Origin: Oncomelania hupensis
Taxonomy: Eukaryota; Mollusca; Gastropoda; Littorinimorpha; Pomatiopsidae
DNA: 64,000 nt
Reading direction: 5' to 3'
NCBI GenBank assembly: GCA_036898135.1
Contig: CM072525.1
Span: forward strand, 58,211,049 to 58,275,048
In this document: one piece after another, positions 33,431 to 45,400 of the stretch
Position numbering within the stretch: position 1 is the stretch's first letter
Layout of the letters: each line of letters begins with the position of its first letter
Notes under the pieces: generated by a model
Databases searched by the model: none
Seen by the model: the letters and a program-made list of their open reading frames with translations, nothing else
Told to the model about the DNA's origin: nothing
Made by a program: the position numbers and the translations under genes

Positions 33431-35461
33431 TTATTGATCGATTTCAGCACGAGATAGTAAGTCAGCAAAAATGTTCTGAGTTCCTGGGATTGACTGAATA
33501 TCAAACGAGAACTCCTGCAAACTCAATGTCCATCGCAACAATCGCGAATTCTTGAAGTTGGATGTCTTCAAGTACGACAGTGGTTTGTGATCAGTCTGGA
33601 GCATGAAATGTGTACCCCACAGGTAACGAGAAAATTTGTTGACTGCCCAAACAATACCCAAACATTCACGTTCAATTGTACTGTAACGTGTTTCTCGTTC
33701 CAACAATTTTCTGCTGGCAAACGCAACTGGGTGCAAATGTTGATCTCGTTCTTGTAGCAGAATAGCACCTAGTCCTACCGAACTTGCATCAGTACGGAGA
33801 ACAAATGGATCTGCTAATCGAGGTAAGAGAAGCACTGGTTTGGATGCTAGAAGCTTTTGAACCGACCGTAGTGCCTCAGCGCACACAGGTGTCCACACAA
33901 TTTGACGTTTTGTATTTTCTTTTGTCAAATCAGACAGAGGAGCGGTTAGGGAAGCAAAATTCGGGATATATCTTCTGTAATAACTCAGTAACCCTAACAA
34001 TGCTCGTACTTGACGTTTTGTTGTTGGTGTGGGTAATGCCATCATTTTGTCAATTTTCTTTGAGTCTGGACAAAGTTTTCCTTCTCCTACAACATGTCCT
34101 AGGAATTCAAGTTTCTGAAACCCTGCTTCAATTTTGGATGGTCTAGCATTCAAATTGAATTTTTCTAGCTTTTGCATGACCATGTCCACATGTTGAAGAT
34201 GTGCTTGCCATTCGACACTGTGTATCAGAATGTCATCAAAAAAATTCAGAGATGATGCTTCTTCTAATTCTAATGTCCGCATCATACGTGCAAATGTAGC
34301 TGGTGCAGAAATTAGACCAAATGGCATGCGTAACCACTGAAACAATCCTAAGTGAGTGGTAAATGCTGTTTTCTGACGGTCTAAAGGATTGATCAGAATT
34401 TGCCAGTAACCTTTAGTTAGATCTATCTTGGTAAAGTAGCTTCCATTGGCTAACTGAGCAAAAAGCTGTTCTGTGTCTGGAATGGGTTCAGCGTCAAAAA
34501 CAGTGACCTGATTGAGAGCTCTGTAATCAATACAGAATCTTGTTGATCCATCTTTCTTTTTAACAAGGACAACGGGAGCAGAATAAGGTGAAATTGAATG
34601 TTCAATTATTCCTGCTTCAAGCATAAGTTTGACTTCAGTTTCCACAATTTGTTTTGATGCAAATGGGAGGTCGTATGTCTTCTTTCGAACTGGCTCTGCA
34701 GTTGTTAATTCAATGTTATGCATAACTGGACCTGAAAATAAACCTGCTGTTGATGACAAGTGTGCAGCAAAAGGTTGAAATGTCATTGTCAGATCTTGTT
34801 TCTGTTCAGCAGTCAATGCTGAATCATACTTGATATCATCGATAGTTTCTTGCTTTTGTGCTATTGGAGCAGTGGGTAATACAACACCGTCGTCAACAGT
34901 GTCATCAGTTACTCCGATAGATGTTTGGTTGCTAAATAGCATATCTGTTTCACAATTTGTGATATCAGACCAAAGAACTGTTTGAGGCAAACTGGATGTA
35001 ATATTGCCAATGTGCTTGTTTTCAGCTTGTTGTGTAACTGTTTTCTCTGACTCAACAGTGTCATCATTGTGTACATTGATCGCAACGACTTGTGGTATTC
35101 TGCGATGATATTCTTTTAACATGTTTGCATGAAAAAGTTTATCACGGCCTTGCATTTTGATGCTATAGTCGGGGTGTTTGCATTCGACTACTTGATAAGG
35201 TCCTTTCCATTCTACAAGTAGTTTGTTTGAGGAAGACGGTAGCAGTACTAACACTTCAGATCCTACTTGAAATGTGCGTTGTTTTGCGCGTGCATCATGA
35301 TAATATTTGTTCTTTTCAGCAGCGTTTTTAGTGTTTTCCTTTGCAATTGCCATTGTCTCTGAAATGCGATTTTTCAACTGAAATATGTACTCATACAATG
35401 GTTTTGCCTCTGAATCTGCTTTTGTTTGTTCAGTCCATTCTTCAGCTAGAATAGAAACTGG
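33431..35461 (-). pseudogene. Integrase C-terminus, reverse transcriptase and RNase H
   Basis: A 655-codon stretch stays open from 35398 to 33431. It starts with the end of integrase, including a GPY module (residues 66-68). After a linker comes RT: FCIDYRALN (288-296), catalytic D326 in KIDLTKGYW, the MPFGLISAP block (358-366) and FFDD (386-389) in place of the usual YxDD. RNase H follows with D537, E578, D603 and D646. It ends AEIDQ. A TGA near 35459, probably from a CGA Arg codon, separates it from the integrase core. The intact RT-RNase H makes this the best RT reference in the window. It is marked as a pseudogene because upstream gag and pol are broken. Confidence 0.9.
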
Positions 35462-35964
35462 TCATGTGGGTGTTCGACCAAACAGAAGCTCAAATGGGGA
35501 AAATTGTGTACTCTCATTCGGCAATTCACAACATGCAAATAGTAATGCAGGTAAGAATCGGTGCCAGAGCTTTGGTTCTTGTATGATTGTTTTCTTGAGC
35601 ATGGCTTTCAAAGTTCCATGAAAACGTTCAACACATCCGTTTGATTGCGGGTGGTATGGTGTTGTTCTCACCGCATTGACGGAAAACAAACGATGAAATT
35701 CTTTCATCAGATCCGAATTGAACTGTGCGCCTTGATCCGATAAAATTTCTGATGGGATCCCTACACGAGAAAAAGTATCAAACAAAGCTTCAGCAATAGA
35801 AACTGAATCGATGTGTTTGAGAGGGATAGCTTCTGGATATCTTGTTGCAACATCAATAATTGTCAGAATGTATCTGTGACCTGCTTCAGATGGTGGATTG
35901 AATGGGCCTACAATATCGATAGCAACACGTTTGAATGGTTCATCTATGACTGGTGGTGTACATA
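35462..35964 (-). pseudogene. Integrase catalytic core
   Basis: The frame carries VAIDIVGPF (first Asp), LSDQGAQF (second Asp) and NGCVERFHG (Glu), the DDE triad of retroelement integrases, followed by ELLFGRTPT. It is cut on its upstream side by a MITE insertion and stops downstream at the TGA near 35459. Its apparent ATG start lies inside the MITE inverted repeat and is not a true start. Confidence 0.9.
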
Positions 35965-36617
35965 AGGCTGCTGGGCCATAGAACCTCACGCCTCACGTCT
36001 CACGCCTCACGCCTCACGTGTCATGCTCTGGGCCATAGGACTTCATGCCACACGCTACACGCTTCACGTTTTATGCGTCAGTTTTGTGTTTCCTCAACTG
36101 ATCACACACAATATTTGTGGTCTGTGACTTTTTGAGAAGATGAGATTAGATCTAGAAAATTGGATACATGTGTACAAGCCCTGAGATAAGTCTGCCACCT
36201 TTTCGTTGACTGTGCTATGAATTACAGTAAATACCTTTGGGTGTATTCACAAATTTTTTCAACTCCCAAACTTGTGCTCTCCGGTCTTTATCTTTGTAAT
36301 CCGGAACATGTGGGTCCCAGAGAAGAGGCCTTGCCCGGACCAACTCGATTAAATTGACTCTAAAGTCATCCATTTAGATCTAATTTCTCGTGTCTGACCA
36401 CTTTGGTAAGCTAGAACGTGACAACACGCATCGAAAAAAGTGGGCATGCTCACTTTTCTCTCCACACGTGAGGCGTGAGGTGTGACGCATGTGGCGTGTG
36501 TGACGTTGTATGGCCCACACCAAGAGATACCATGTCTGTTCATTTTTATCATCACGCGTGAGGCGTGAGACGTGACACGTGAGGCGTGAGGCGTGAGGTT
36601 CTATGGCCCAGCAGCCT
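35965..36617 (-). mobile_element. MITE with terminal inverted repeats, TA target duplication
   Basis: The 653-bp insertion begins AGGCTGCTGGGCCATAGAAC and ends with its reverse complement. It is flanked by TA (35963-35964 and 36618-36619). Inside the terminal repeats are tandem 7-bp CCTCACG units, inverted at the other end as CGTGAGG. A second, weaker pair of GGGCCATA/TATGGCCC boxes lies inward (about 36029 and 36509). No transposase is encoded. A TA duplication suits Tc1/mariner-like and some other superfamilies; the family is unknown to me. It interrupts integrase of the Gypsy element, so it is younger than that insertion. Confidence 0.88.
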
Positions 36618-36619
36618 TA

Positions 36620-37813
36620 AGGAACTGGTTGTGTTTTTCCTTTTGGTGTTGTTTTCTGGCATATGTCGCATGTTTTGACGTAATCTTTGACATCACGTGC
36701 TACTCCAGGCCAAAAGAAATGTTGTAAGACTCGCGATAACGTTCGACGTGTTCCGCAATGACCCGAGATTAGCAAATCATGCGCTGTAGCGAGTACTGCT
36801 GGTCTAAGACTAACAGGTACTAGAATCTGATGTGTGACCAATCCTTTCTTGACATGCTCTCTGTATAACACATCATCTTCTTGAAAGAACGAAATGGTAG
36901 CATTCTTTGTTTTGAACTTTCTTTTTCTTTCAGAATTGTCAAAATGTGGTGTCAGTGTGTTGTCTTGCCTTTGCAATGCAATTAGATCTGATCTAGTGAT
37001 CTTCAAATCCTGAACAACCGTAGGCAACGGACGTTTAGGAATTTCCTCGCGTTTCTTCTGCGCGCGTGTGACAACAACAGCAGCGGTATCAGATACCTTT
37101 GCGTTTTTGACTTCTGCTTCATTTTCTTTCAAAGTTACACTCACAGAAACAACATCTGTGATACAATTCAAATTCCCTAGAATTAGATCTGCTACAGGTT
37201 TTTCAATCACGCAGCATCGCAATTTTCCAGAATAAAATTGTGTCTGCACTTCGACTTCAGCAATGTCGAATTCTTCTACATGTCCTCCAAATGAAATACA
37301 TCGCACTTTTTCACCTGTGTATTGGTTGTCGTTCACTATTCTTTTCCGAACTCCGCAAACAGTTGCACCTGTATCTCGCAAAACGGATACTGGCTGTCCA
37401 TTGACGATGCCATCATGGAGCTTGAGTGATCCTGAATAATCAATGCCCTGCAATGAGCAAACAACTTGTGATACTGATGTAGCTTCTAGTTCTACATTTT
37501 GTTCTGCTGGTTCTTGGTATTCATAACCTGTGTATAAAACATTGCCGTATTGCATATTTTCGGGTGTAGGGCATTGTCGGGCAATATGACCCCACCCTCT
37601 ACATCGGTAACACCCTTTATTGACCTGTGGTTGTCTGTTCCCAGTGTTCTGATTGTGGTATGGTCCTTGATTGTACATGCGTAAATTGTGACCACGGTTG
37701 GCATTTGCATTGAACTGTTGTCTATATGAATGTCCACGATTTGCTTGACCATTTTGGTTATTCTGATTATCAGGACTTTGGTTTTGAGTGTTCTGACTGG
37801 GATTAGTCTGCAT
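36620..37813 (-). pseudogene. Nucleocapsid knuckle, protease and integrase zinc region
   Basis: On the minus strand this open stretch begins in a Gln/Asn-rich gag tail. It then has a CCHC knuckle (CYRCRGWGHIARQC), the protease DTGATV motif, a linker ending in VTRAQKKREE, and an integrase zinc region with HDLLISGHCG and CDICQKTTPKG. It stops exactly at the MITE junction. Its 5' end is joined to the preceding gag frame by a frameshift near 37825. Confidence 0.88.
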
Positions 37814-37819
37814 GCTTGA

Positions 37820-39011
37820 TGGTGTGTAACCCCCTCGGTTTGAACAAATCCGCGGTTACGGAAACGATTGTACCGTTGGCCTCCACGAAAGCCTCCACGT
37901 TGAAATTGTTGTTGTTTGTATGTCTGTCCGGTGTTGTGCTGAGTTCCAGGAACATTGCAACTCACCGATGCAAACAAATCAACCGCACCCGCACGGGCTA
38001 ACGATTTTCCGGGGTGTGCTTCACGGTATGCATCTGCGATAACCGTCATTGTTTTGAGATCTTTCGGGTTATGTTCACATATGTGTGTGGCTAAGTCTTT
38101 TGACACGCTCTGCATGAGTTGTTCTCTCAAAAACAAGTCTAACAAGGGCTCAAAATTACGTTCGATTCCTGACAAAGTTATCCAACGATCAGCCAAGTGA
38201 CGAATTCTGACGGAAAAACTCAAAAATGATTCGTCTGAACGTGGTTGTGCTCCTCGCAACAATTTACGGAAACCTTCAGTAGTGCATTCAAATTTCTTCA
38301 AAAGACCTTCTTTCAACATTTGATAAGAAAAATCTGGGAGCTGAAAGAGTATGATACAACTCTACAGCTTCTCCTTCAAGTAATACTGACAAAGCCTGTG
38401 ACCAATCTTCTTCTTTCCACTTAGATTTACGGGCATATTCTTCGAAACGGTACAAGTACGAATCTATCGTATCTTTGCCTTGTTGGAAATGAGGCATCTT
38501 CGGAAGACATGCACGATACGTTCTATCAGTACCATGAGTGCTAGCGCTGTTGTTAGTATTTCCTTGTAATTCTAGTCTTCTCATTTCTAGTTCATGTTGC
38601 ATTCTATCTCTGTCTAGCTGGGCCTGTCTTTCTTTTTCTTTTTCCTGCCTATCTTTTTCTTCTCGGTCTATCTGGGCTTTTCTTTCTTCTCTGTCTATCT
38701 GGGCCTGTCTTTCTTTTTCTTCTCTAACTATTTGGGCCTGTCTTTCTTCTCTGTCTATCTGGGCCTGTCTTTCTTTTTCTTTTTCCTGCCTATCTTTTTC
38801 TTCTCTGTCTATCTGGGCTTGTCTTTCTTTTTCTTCTCTAACTATCTTGGCCTGTCTTTCTTCTCTTTCCCTATCCTTTTCTTTCTATAGCCCTTTCATG
38901 CCTCTCAATACACTTCTCTACATAGGCCTTTTTCTCAGCTTGATCTGAAATACCGAGTAGTTCAGCCTGTTGCAAAAAATCTTTGATCATCTCAGACGTT
39001 ATTTCCGCCAT
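37820..39011 (-). pseudogene. Gypsy gag gene with coiled coil (frameshifted)
   Basis: An ATG at 39011-39009 opens a short N-terminal region similar in style to the gag starts at 7220 and 22346. A long Glu/Arg/Lys/Gln coiled coil built of KERQAQIDREE-like repeats follows (about 38590-38890). The gag core continues in two overlapping frames (38602-38288 and 38319-37822), with the SFLSFSVRIRHLADRW and AHPGKSLAR segments and a Gly/Arg-rich tail. Frameshifts lie near 38890, 38300 and 37825. Gag forms the particle and packages RNA. The gene is broken here but is the closest relative of the gag at 7220-8245. Confidence 0.82.
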
Positions 39012-39880
39012 GGTGCAAAAATAAAATTCAAAGATAGAAAAACAAAACAATTTAGTTATCTATCACAAACAAAACTTTACAACGCTTTACGTCAGTGTCC
39101 TATGATGACGCCCACTTCACTTCACAAAAATATATCAATTACATCAATACTCAAGTGATCAACTATCACTTTTTTTTTCTCAAATATTTTACAACTATAT
39201 CTTATTCTTAATATTCTCTTCTCATCTCACTTCTTTTATCTAAAAATTTACTCTCTTTACTTATTAATTCTTCTCACAATATCTTAATATTCTATTTTCA
39301 TCTCACTTCTTGTATCAAATATTTTCTCATTTTACTTATTAATTCTTCAAATATCTTCTCACTTAATATTCTCTTTTTATCTCAATAAATGTATCTCTTC
39401 ATATCACTTTAACAAAGTCAATCACAATATCATATGACTAATCATCTGTCATTGTTCAAAACTTCAATGTCACTTTTTCCAAAGGACTGTTCATATTATT
39501 CACTTCAATGTCACTTTTTCCAAAGAACTGTTCATATTATTCACTTCAATGTCACTTTTTCAAAGGACTGTTCATATCATTCACTTTAAATCAGATTCTC
39601 TGTCATGTCTCTGTGATTCACACTTCTTCATATATATATCTACATATTCTCTGTCATGTCTCTGTGATTCACACTTCTTCATATATATATCTTCAGTTCT
39701 GTCTCTTCTTTTATATCATCACATTGTTCTCGTCTTTTCTCACACTGTTAATGTTCATTTTGTTCCACATTATTTTCCACAAAGTCAAATTACTGTTCTA
39801 TTTTCTTTCACAACACATTCATAACATTGCTTCAATTTTTTTTATCATTCCAACTTTCACATATTTTTTTTTCTTTCGAA
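39012..39880 (-). repeat. Element leader with tandem repeats, no gene
   Basis: The AT-rich 5' leader between primer-binding site and gag contains about three copies of a ~40-base unit (39463-39585, around CAATGTCACTTTTTCCAAAG) and two copies of a ~52-base unit (39597-39692, around TCTCTGTCATGTCTCTGTGA). No coding sequence is evident. Confidence 0.75.
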
Positions 39881-39897
39881 TCACGTCAGGGTCACCA
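39881..39897 (-). other. Primer-binding site
   Basis: On the minus strand TGGTGACCCTGACGTGA lies two bases inside the 5' LTR. A tRNA 3' end would pair here to start reverse transcription; the tRNA species was not identified. Confidence 0.7.
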
Positions 39898-39899
39898 AA

Positions 39900-40662
39900 T
39901 GTAACGAAGCAAAGTTCGTTCAAATAAATCTATATAACAAATAAACTTGGAATGATAAAAAACACAAAAGAATACTTTTTGTTTTTGTTTGAATACTACA
40001 TTCACACTCATTTATTCCTCACTAAGACGACATAACACAACAATAATAATAAATCATAACACCAATTTGAGGGATGACGAATACGTTGATGTCCGATGAT
40101 ATTGTCTCAATGGCGCAGTCGATGTTCAATGAAGTTGACAGTCTTATGGCACAATGAAAAACAGATCCCCAATGTAGATGAATGGTTTACCGCATTATTG
40201 TCCCCTGATTAACTCCCACATAAAAACCCTAAAACAGACAATGTGAACAAAATTCTTAACGTTATGTCATAATATTATTTTCACCTTAAATCTATACATA
40301 ATGAAACTTCGCCGCTCTTCTTAGGGCAAAACAACGGTCATTTTCTCCATTTTATGACCTTCACTATTCAAGTCCTTATTCTAAATACATTTCCATCAAA
40401 ATCTATATTATTATCGTTTCTTAATATCCAAGTACTTATTCTATATATTATCTATTGGTCTACGTACCTCCAAAGAGGGCTTGACACGACTTTTACAATA
40501 ACAAACACGCAGCTCAACATTCATTCATCCATTTTCTTCAGATCATTTTAACGAACACCGGAAATGGCGAAATGTGCGTCATCATGCAGCGATAATGACG
40601 TAACAAAAATATAATTTTATTTTGCACTAATATCGAGAGTTGAACAGACTCAATTCCTTACA
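39900..40662 (-). repeat. 5' LTR of the minus-strand Gypsy element
   Basis: 763 bases beginning TGTAACGAAGC and ending TTCCTTACA on the plus strand. It is the partner of 32439-33201. Confidence 0.95.
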
Positions 40663-42496
40663 GTGGACATAGTGGATATAGTGCAGATAGTGGACATAGT
40701 GGACATAATGCAGATAGTGGACATAGTGCAGATAGAGGACATAGTGCAGATAGTGGACATAGTGCATATAGAAGACATATTGGACATAGTGTAGATAGTG
40801 CACATAGTGGACATAGTGCAGATAGTGGACACAGACATAGTGCTGATAGTGGACATAGGGCGGATAGAGGACATAGTGGACATAGTGCAGATAGAGGACA
40901 TAGGGGACATAGTGCAGATAGAGGAAATAGTGGACATAGTGCAGATAGTGGACATAGTGGACACAGTGCAGATGGAGGACATAGTGGACAAAGTGCAGAT
41001 AAAAAAGATAGTGCAGATTGAGGACATAGTGGACATTGTGCAGATAAAGGACATAGTGGACATAGTGCAGACAGCCGACATAGTGGACATAATGCAGTTA
41101 GAGGACATAGTGGACATAGTGCAGATAGAGGACATATTGGACATAATGCAGATAGAGGACATAGTGGACATAGTGCAGATAGAGGAAATAGTGGACACAA
41201 TGCAGATAGAGGACATAGTGGACATAGTGCAGATAGAGGACATAGTGGACATAATGCAGATAGAGGACTTAGTGGACATAGTGCAGATAGAGGACATAGT
41301 GGACATAATGCAGATAGAGGACATAGTGGACATAAGAGGACATAGTGGACATAGTGCAGATAGAGGACATAGTGGACATAATGCAGATAGAGGACTTAGT
41401 GGACATAGTGCAAATAGGTGACATAGTGGACATAGTTAGTGCTGATAGAGGACATAGTGGACATATTGCAGATAGAGGACTTAGAGGACATAATGCAGAT
41501 AGTGGATATAGTGCAGATAGAAGACATAGTGGACATAGTGGACATAGTGCAGATACTGGACATAGTGGACATAATGCAGATAGTGGACATAGTGCAGATA
41601 GAGGACATAGTGGACATAGTCCAGATGGAGGACAAAGTGGCCACAGTGCAGATGGAGGACATAGTGGACATAGTGCAGATAGAGGACATAGTGGACACAG
41701 TGCTGATAGTGGACATAGTGGACATATTGCAGATAGAGGACATAGTGGACATAGTACAGATAGAGGACATAGTGGACATAGTGCAGATAGATGACATAGT
41801 GGACATAGTGCAGATAGATGACATAGTGGACATATGCAGATAGAGGACATAGTGGACATAGTACAGATAGAGGACATAGTGGACATAGTGCAGATAGATG
41901 ACATAGTGGACATAGTGCAGATAGATGACATAGTGGACATAGTGCAGATAGATGACATAGTGGACATAGTGTAGATAGAGGACATAGTGGACATAGTGCA
42001 GATAGAGGACATAGTGGACATAGTACAGATAGAGGACATAGTGGACATAGTGCAGATTAAGGAAATAGCGGACATAGTGCTGATAGAGGGCATAGTGAAC
42101 ATAGTGCAGATAGATGACATAGTGGACATAGTGCAGATAGAGGACATAGCGGACATAGTGCATATAGAGGACATAGTGGACATAGTGCAGATAGAGGACA
42201 TAGTTGACATAGTGCAGATAGAGGACATAGTGGACATAGTGCAGGTAGTGGACATAGTGGAAATAGTGCAGATAGTGGACATAGTGGACATAGTGCAGAT
42301 TGAGGACATAGTGGACATAGTGCAGATAAAGGACATAGTGGACATAGTGCAGACAGCCGACATAGTGGACATAATGCAGTTAGAGGACATAGTGGACATA
42401 GTGCAGATAGAGGACATATTGGACATAATGCAGATAGAGGACATAGTGGACATAGTGCAGATAGAGGAAATAGTGGACATAGTGCATATAGAGGAC
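40663..42496 (-). repeat. 9-bp satellite array, block G (inverted)
   Basis: The same monomers occur in reverse complement (GTGGACATA, GTGCAGATA, GAGGACATA). The block lacks the higher-order markers seen in blocks A-E and H-I, and resembles the diverged block F. A segment of about 190 bases repeats within it (around 40985-41180 and 42290-42480, both with the CAGACAGCCG variant). It ends abruptly at 42496. Confidence 0.96.
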
Positions 42497-45400
42497 TGTC
42501 AGGCCTACTGCCTCCCTCTGGTGTTTAAAGTAGGTGACTAGTCCTTCATGCAAGGAGTGATAAGGTAGATAGGGGTGGGTGATGCGTGTGCGAGCGTCCT
42601 TTCTCCCACTAAACTAAACTAAGAACACAACTAGCGGAATAAAGTGTAAAAATACAATATAACATTTATTTAATAACACATGTAATCAAAAACCCAATTA
42701 AGAAACAAAAGAATGAAACCAAAGAAAAATGTAAAACAAAATTTAAAACATAAAACAGTCCAAAACCATACACAATCAACACATTTATATAATGATGAAT
42801 CAAAACAAAATCACTCTCTCACCTGATCGTTTCTAATCTAATTTAAACACACACAAAATATTATATACACAATAATAATCTAAATAACAATATAAAACCC
42901 CCCCTGATGCCCCAGTTCAGCCATATATGTATATGTATATACACGCTAAGTGCATAGCCGTTGATGATGAGGTCCAGCTGTGTACTTCTCTTTTTATTTT
43001 CCCTAATTAAAGTTCACACCCACACAGTTCAACAATCCAATGTGGATGTAGGAGTTGTCCATGTAGAATTTCACACAATCTTAACTAGAGTCACTGGATG
43101 ATGAGTCTTCATTTGTCCCTGTGTCCAAAACTGCGAATTTATTTCTAACTAATGTCACAGGGCAGCCTGTGATGAAACCGGGTAGAAAGTGTGGGTGGAG
43201 AGTTAATGAGTTGGGGTAGTAACTGCGTGCTGTCGTATGTTAGGTTATGCGTGGAAAGCGTGATTTTGAACAGCATAGTTCGGCCAGCCAGTTTTGGAAT
43301 GTGTTCACTGTAGTCAGAACACGTTTTGCAGAGTAACCTGTGGTCTCGTGTCTCTGGGTATTTTGTTCTGGAAGTAAGGTTGGGACAGTTGTTAACGTAA
43401 ATGATAACTGGTTCTAAAAGAAAACCTAGTGGGAAATGTTACGGTTTTGGTAACAAGCTCAAGGAAGTGTAGAGCACATAACTAAGTTTGTGTGTTGTGG
43501 TAAGTTAGTGTAGAGGTGGTCCGCTAACAGGAATTACTACGCACTGGATACCTTACTTGGAGTACTGTGTAGGCGAGCAGTGGAAAGGGCTAGCTACAGG
43601 TACATTACATTCGAGCCGTGTGGGTAAGTGTGATGGTGATCTTCCTTTACTGTGCTAATGACCGATGGCCGGCTGTTGGGGTGTTGAACGATAGCTGTGC
43701 GTGAGGCTGGGGGAAGGATGGTTGCACTGGGGAGAGGCAGACGGAAGGAAGAGTGCGACTGAAGGAGGGAGAATGAGGGTGAAGTGTGGTGAAGGTAGGA
43801 TGGAAGTGGTTGCTGTTGTTGAGGTTGCGGTTGCTCAAGATGGATAATGTGTTGATGATTACATGTATTCATTTGCAGCATTGTTCATTTCATGCATTCA
43901 TAATGTCATTTAGTTTTTGAATTATGTGTTTGATTACAAGAGACAGAAATAGTAGTCAAGGGAAGTGAAGTGGACAGCAGTGGCGCTTCCTCAAGATGCA
44001 GGAATTAGTTAGTGTAGTAGGGGGGAAGAGTGTGAGGAGGGAGGGGGACAGAATCGGGTGGACATGACATTAACAATACAACAAGCATGTTGCAGGTTCG
44101 AAAGTTCGTTGTTCGAGGGTCTTCGAAGTTCGTCGTACTCATCAGCTCGACACGGAGTAACGTTGACCAGCGTCGCGCGACAACGACGACGACATTTGGT
44201 CGTGTGGACCCAGCATCATCATCACCACCCGTTCGTCCTCGTCCGTGTTGGTGTGTACATCTTCATTGTTCCACAACCCCACCTTTTCCGCGGTGGTTGT
44301 GACGTCTGTGTATGGAACCTGGCCTCGACGTCACAGTGTTAGCTGACTGGAGGAGTTAGGCTGGGAGGCGTCGACGGTGGCAGGGCTGTCGCAACTACAG
44401 CGTCATCATCATCATCATCATCGTCAGCGGTGGGAGGGAGTGGCAACACCACTACGCCTGGATTCCAAAGCGACAGTCCGGTGACAGTCACGAGGAGGGG
44501 CAGCTACTTTTCGGAGACATCAACGGGGACGCCCTACTATCAGGTCGGCTTATTCTTTGTTGTCCCCCTCTTGATACTCGACCCCCCCTGTGTTCGGACA
44601 TTTGCAGTGCACAGTCGTTACTTAGACGTGGTTGATTAGCAACCCTCGTTCATCTGACATTCCATTTCATTGTTCATCGACCCATTGATTGTTCCATCAC
44701 CATTTTTCTCGTTTCATGTGTAAATGTTGTATGTGTATGAGTGTGTGGTATGAATGAATAAATAGCTTGAAAGTTGTATATATATTCGTTGTGTTTTCAT
44801 CCCTTCACGTCTGCGGGAAACTGTCATTCTTTCTGGGTTGTCTGCGTGAATAAGTTGTTTGTTTGTGGCGTCTGCCCGGAGAGAGTCGTGGCGGTGACAA
44901 CTAATATGGTGCTATTCTTTCTTACTATAACCAAAGAGCCTATATACTCTTTGCTATAACTACCGACGGACGCCTTTGCTCTTTCTAGTACTGACGATTC
45001 ACTTTCCAGACGGCCCCTTAGTTCCGTTGATTTCTCCCCTCTCTTCCTTCTCTGCTTCTCTCCACCACCTCAGATGACTTCTACGGCAGGCACTGCACTC
45101 TCACCCAGTAACCCCCGCTTCCACGGATGACCCGAGGAATGACCACTACAGCCCTTGACCGCTGTAGAGACGACTACTACGAGTCGGATACCACCAACAC
45201 GTCCCGTTGACGACGCGTCCAACAATAATGATAATAATAAGTCCAACCTGAAATCAATAAAGGTACAGGCTACTATTCTGGCATAATATTTTAATTCTAT
45301 ATCTAATACTCTTAACTACCCTGGTCTGCTCGCCTCGCCTCCTGAAGAAAATTACATGGTCATAACTTCTCTAATACATATATTCACAATTTATTTTCCA

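Larger units (their letters stand above)
32439..40662 (-). mobile_element. Gmr1-like Ty3/Gypsy retrotransposon, complete ends
   Basis: An 8.2-kb element on the minus strand has two 763-bp LTRs (32439-33201 and 39900-40662) and a perfect GTGGA duplication (32434-32438 and 40663-40667). It also has a primer-binding site and a polypurine tract. The order along the minus strand is gag, zinc knuckle, protease, integrase, reverse transcriptase, RNase H. Integrase ahead of RT is the Gmr1 arrangement, unlike ordinary Gypsy. The LTRs differ at about seven positions that I can see (roughly 0.9%). Several frameshifts, a stop in integrase and a 653-bp MITE inserted between the integrase zinc region and core make it inactive. 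Confidence 0.93.

Noticed and set aside
38538..38948. Plus-strand Ser/Leu/Cys-rich frame
   Set aside because: It is the antisense of the gag coiled coil on the minus strand.
43594..43881. Minus-strand Gln/Pro/His/Ser-rich frame of 95 codons
   Set aside because: Low complexity, overlapping frames of similar kind, no domain.
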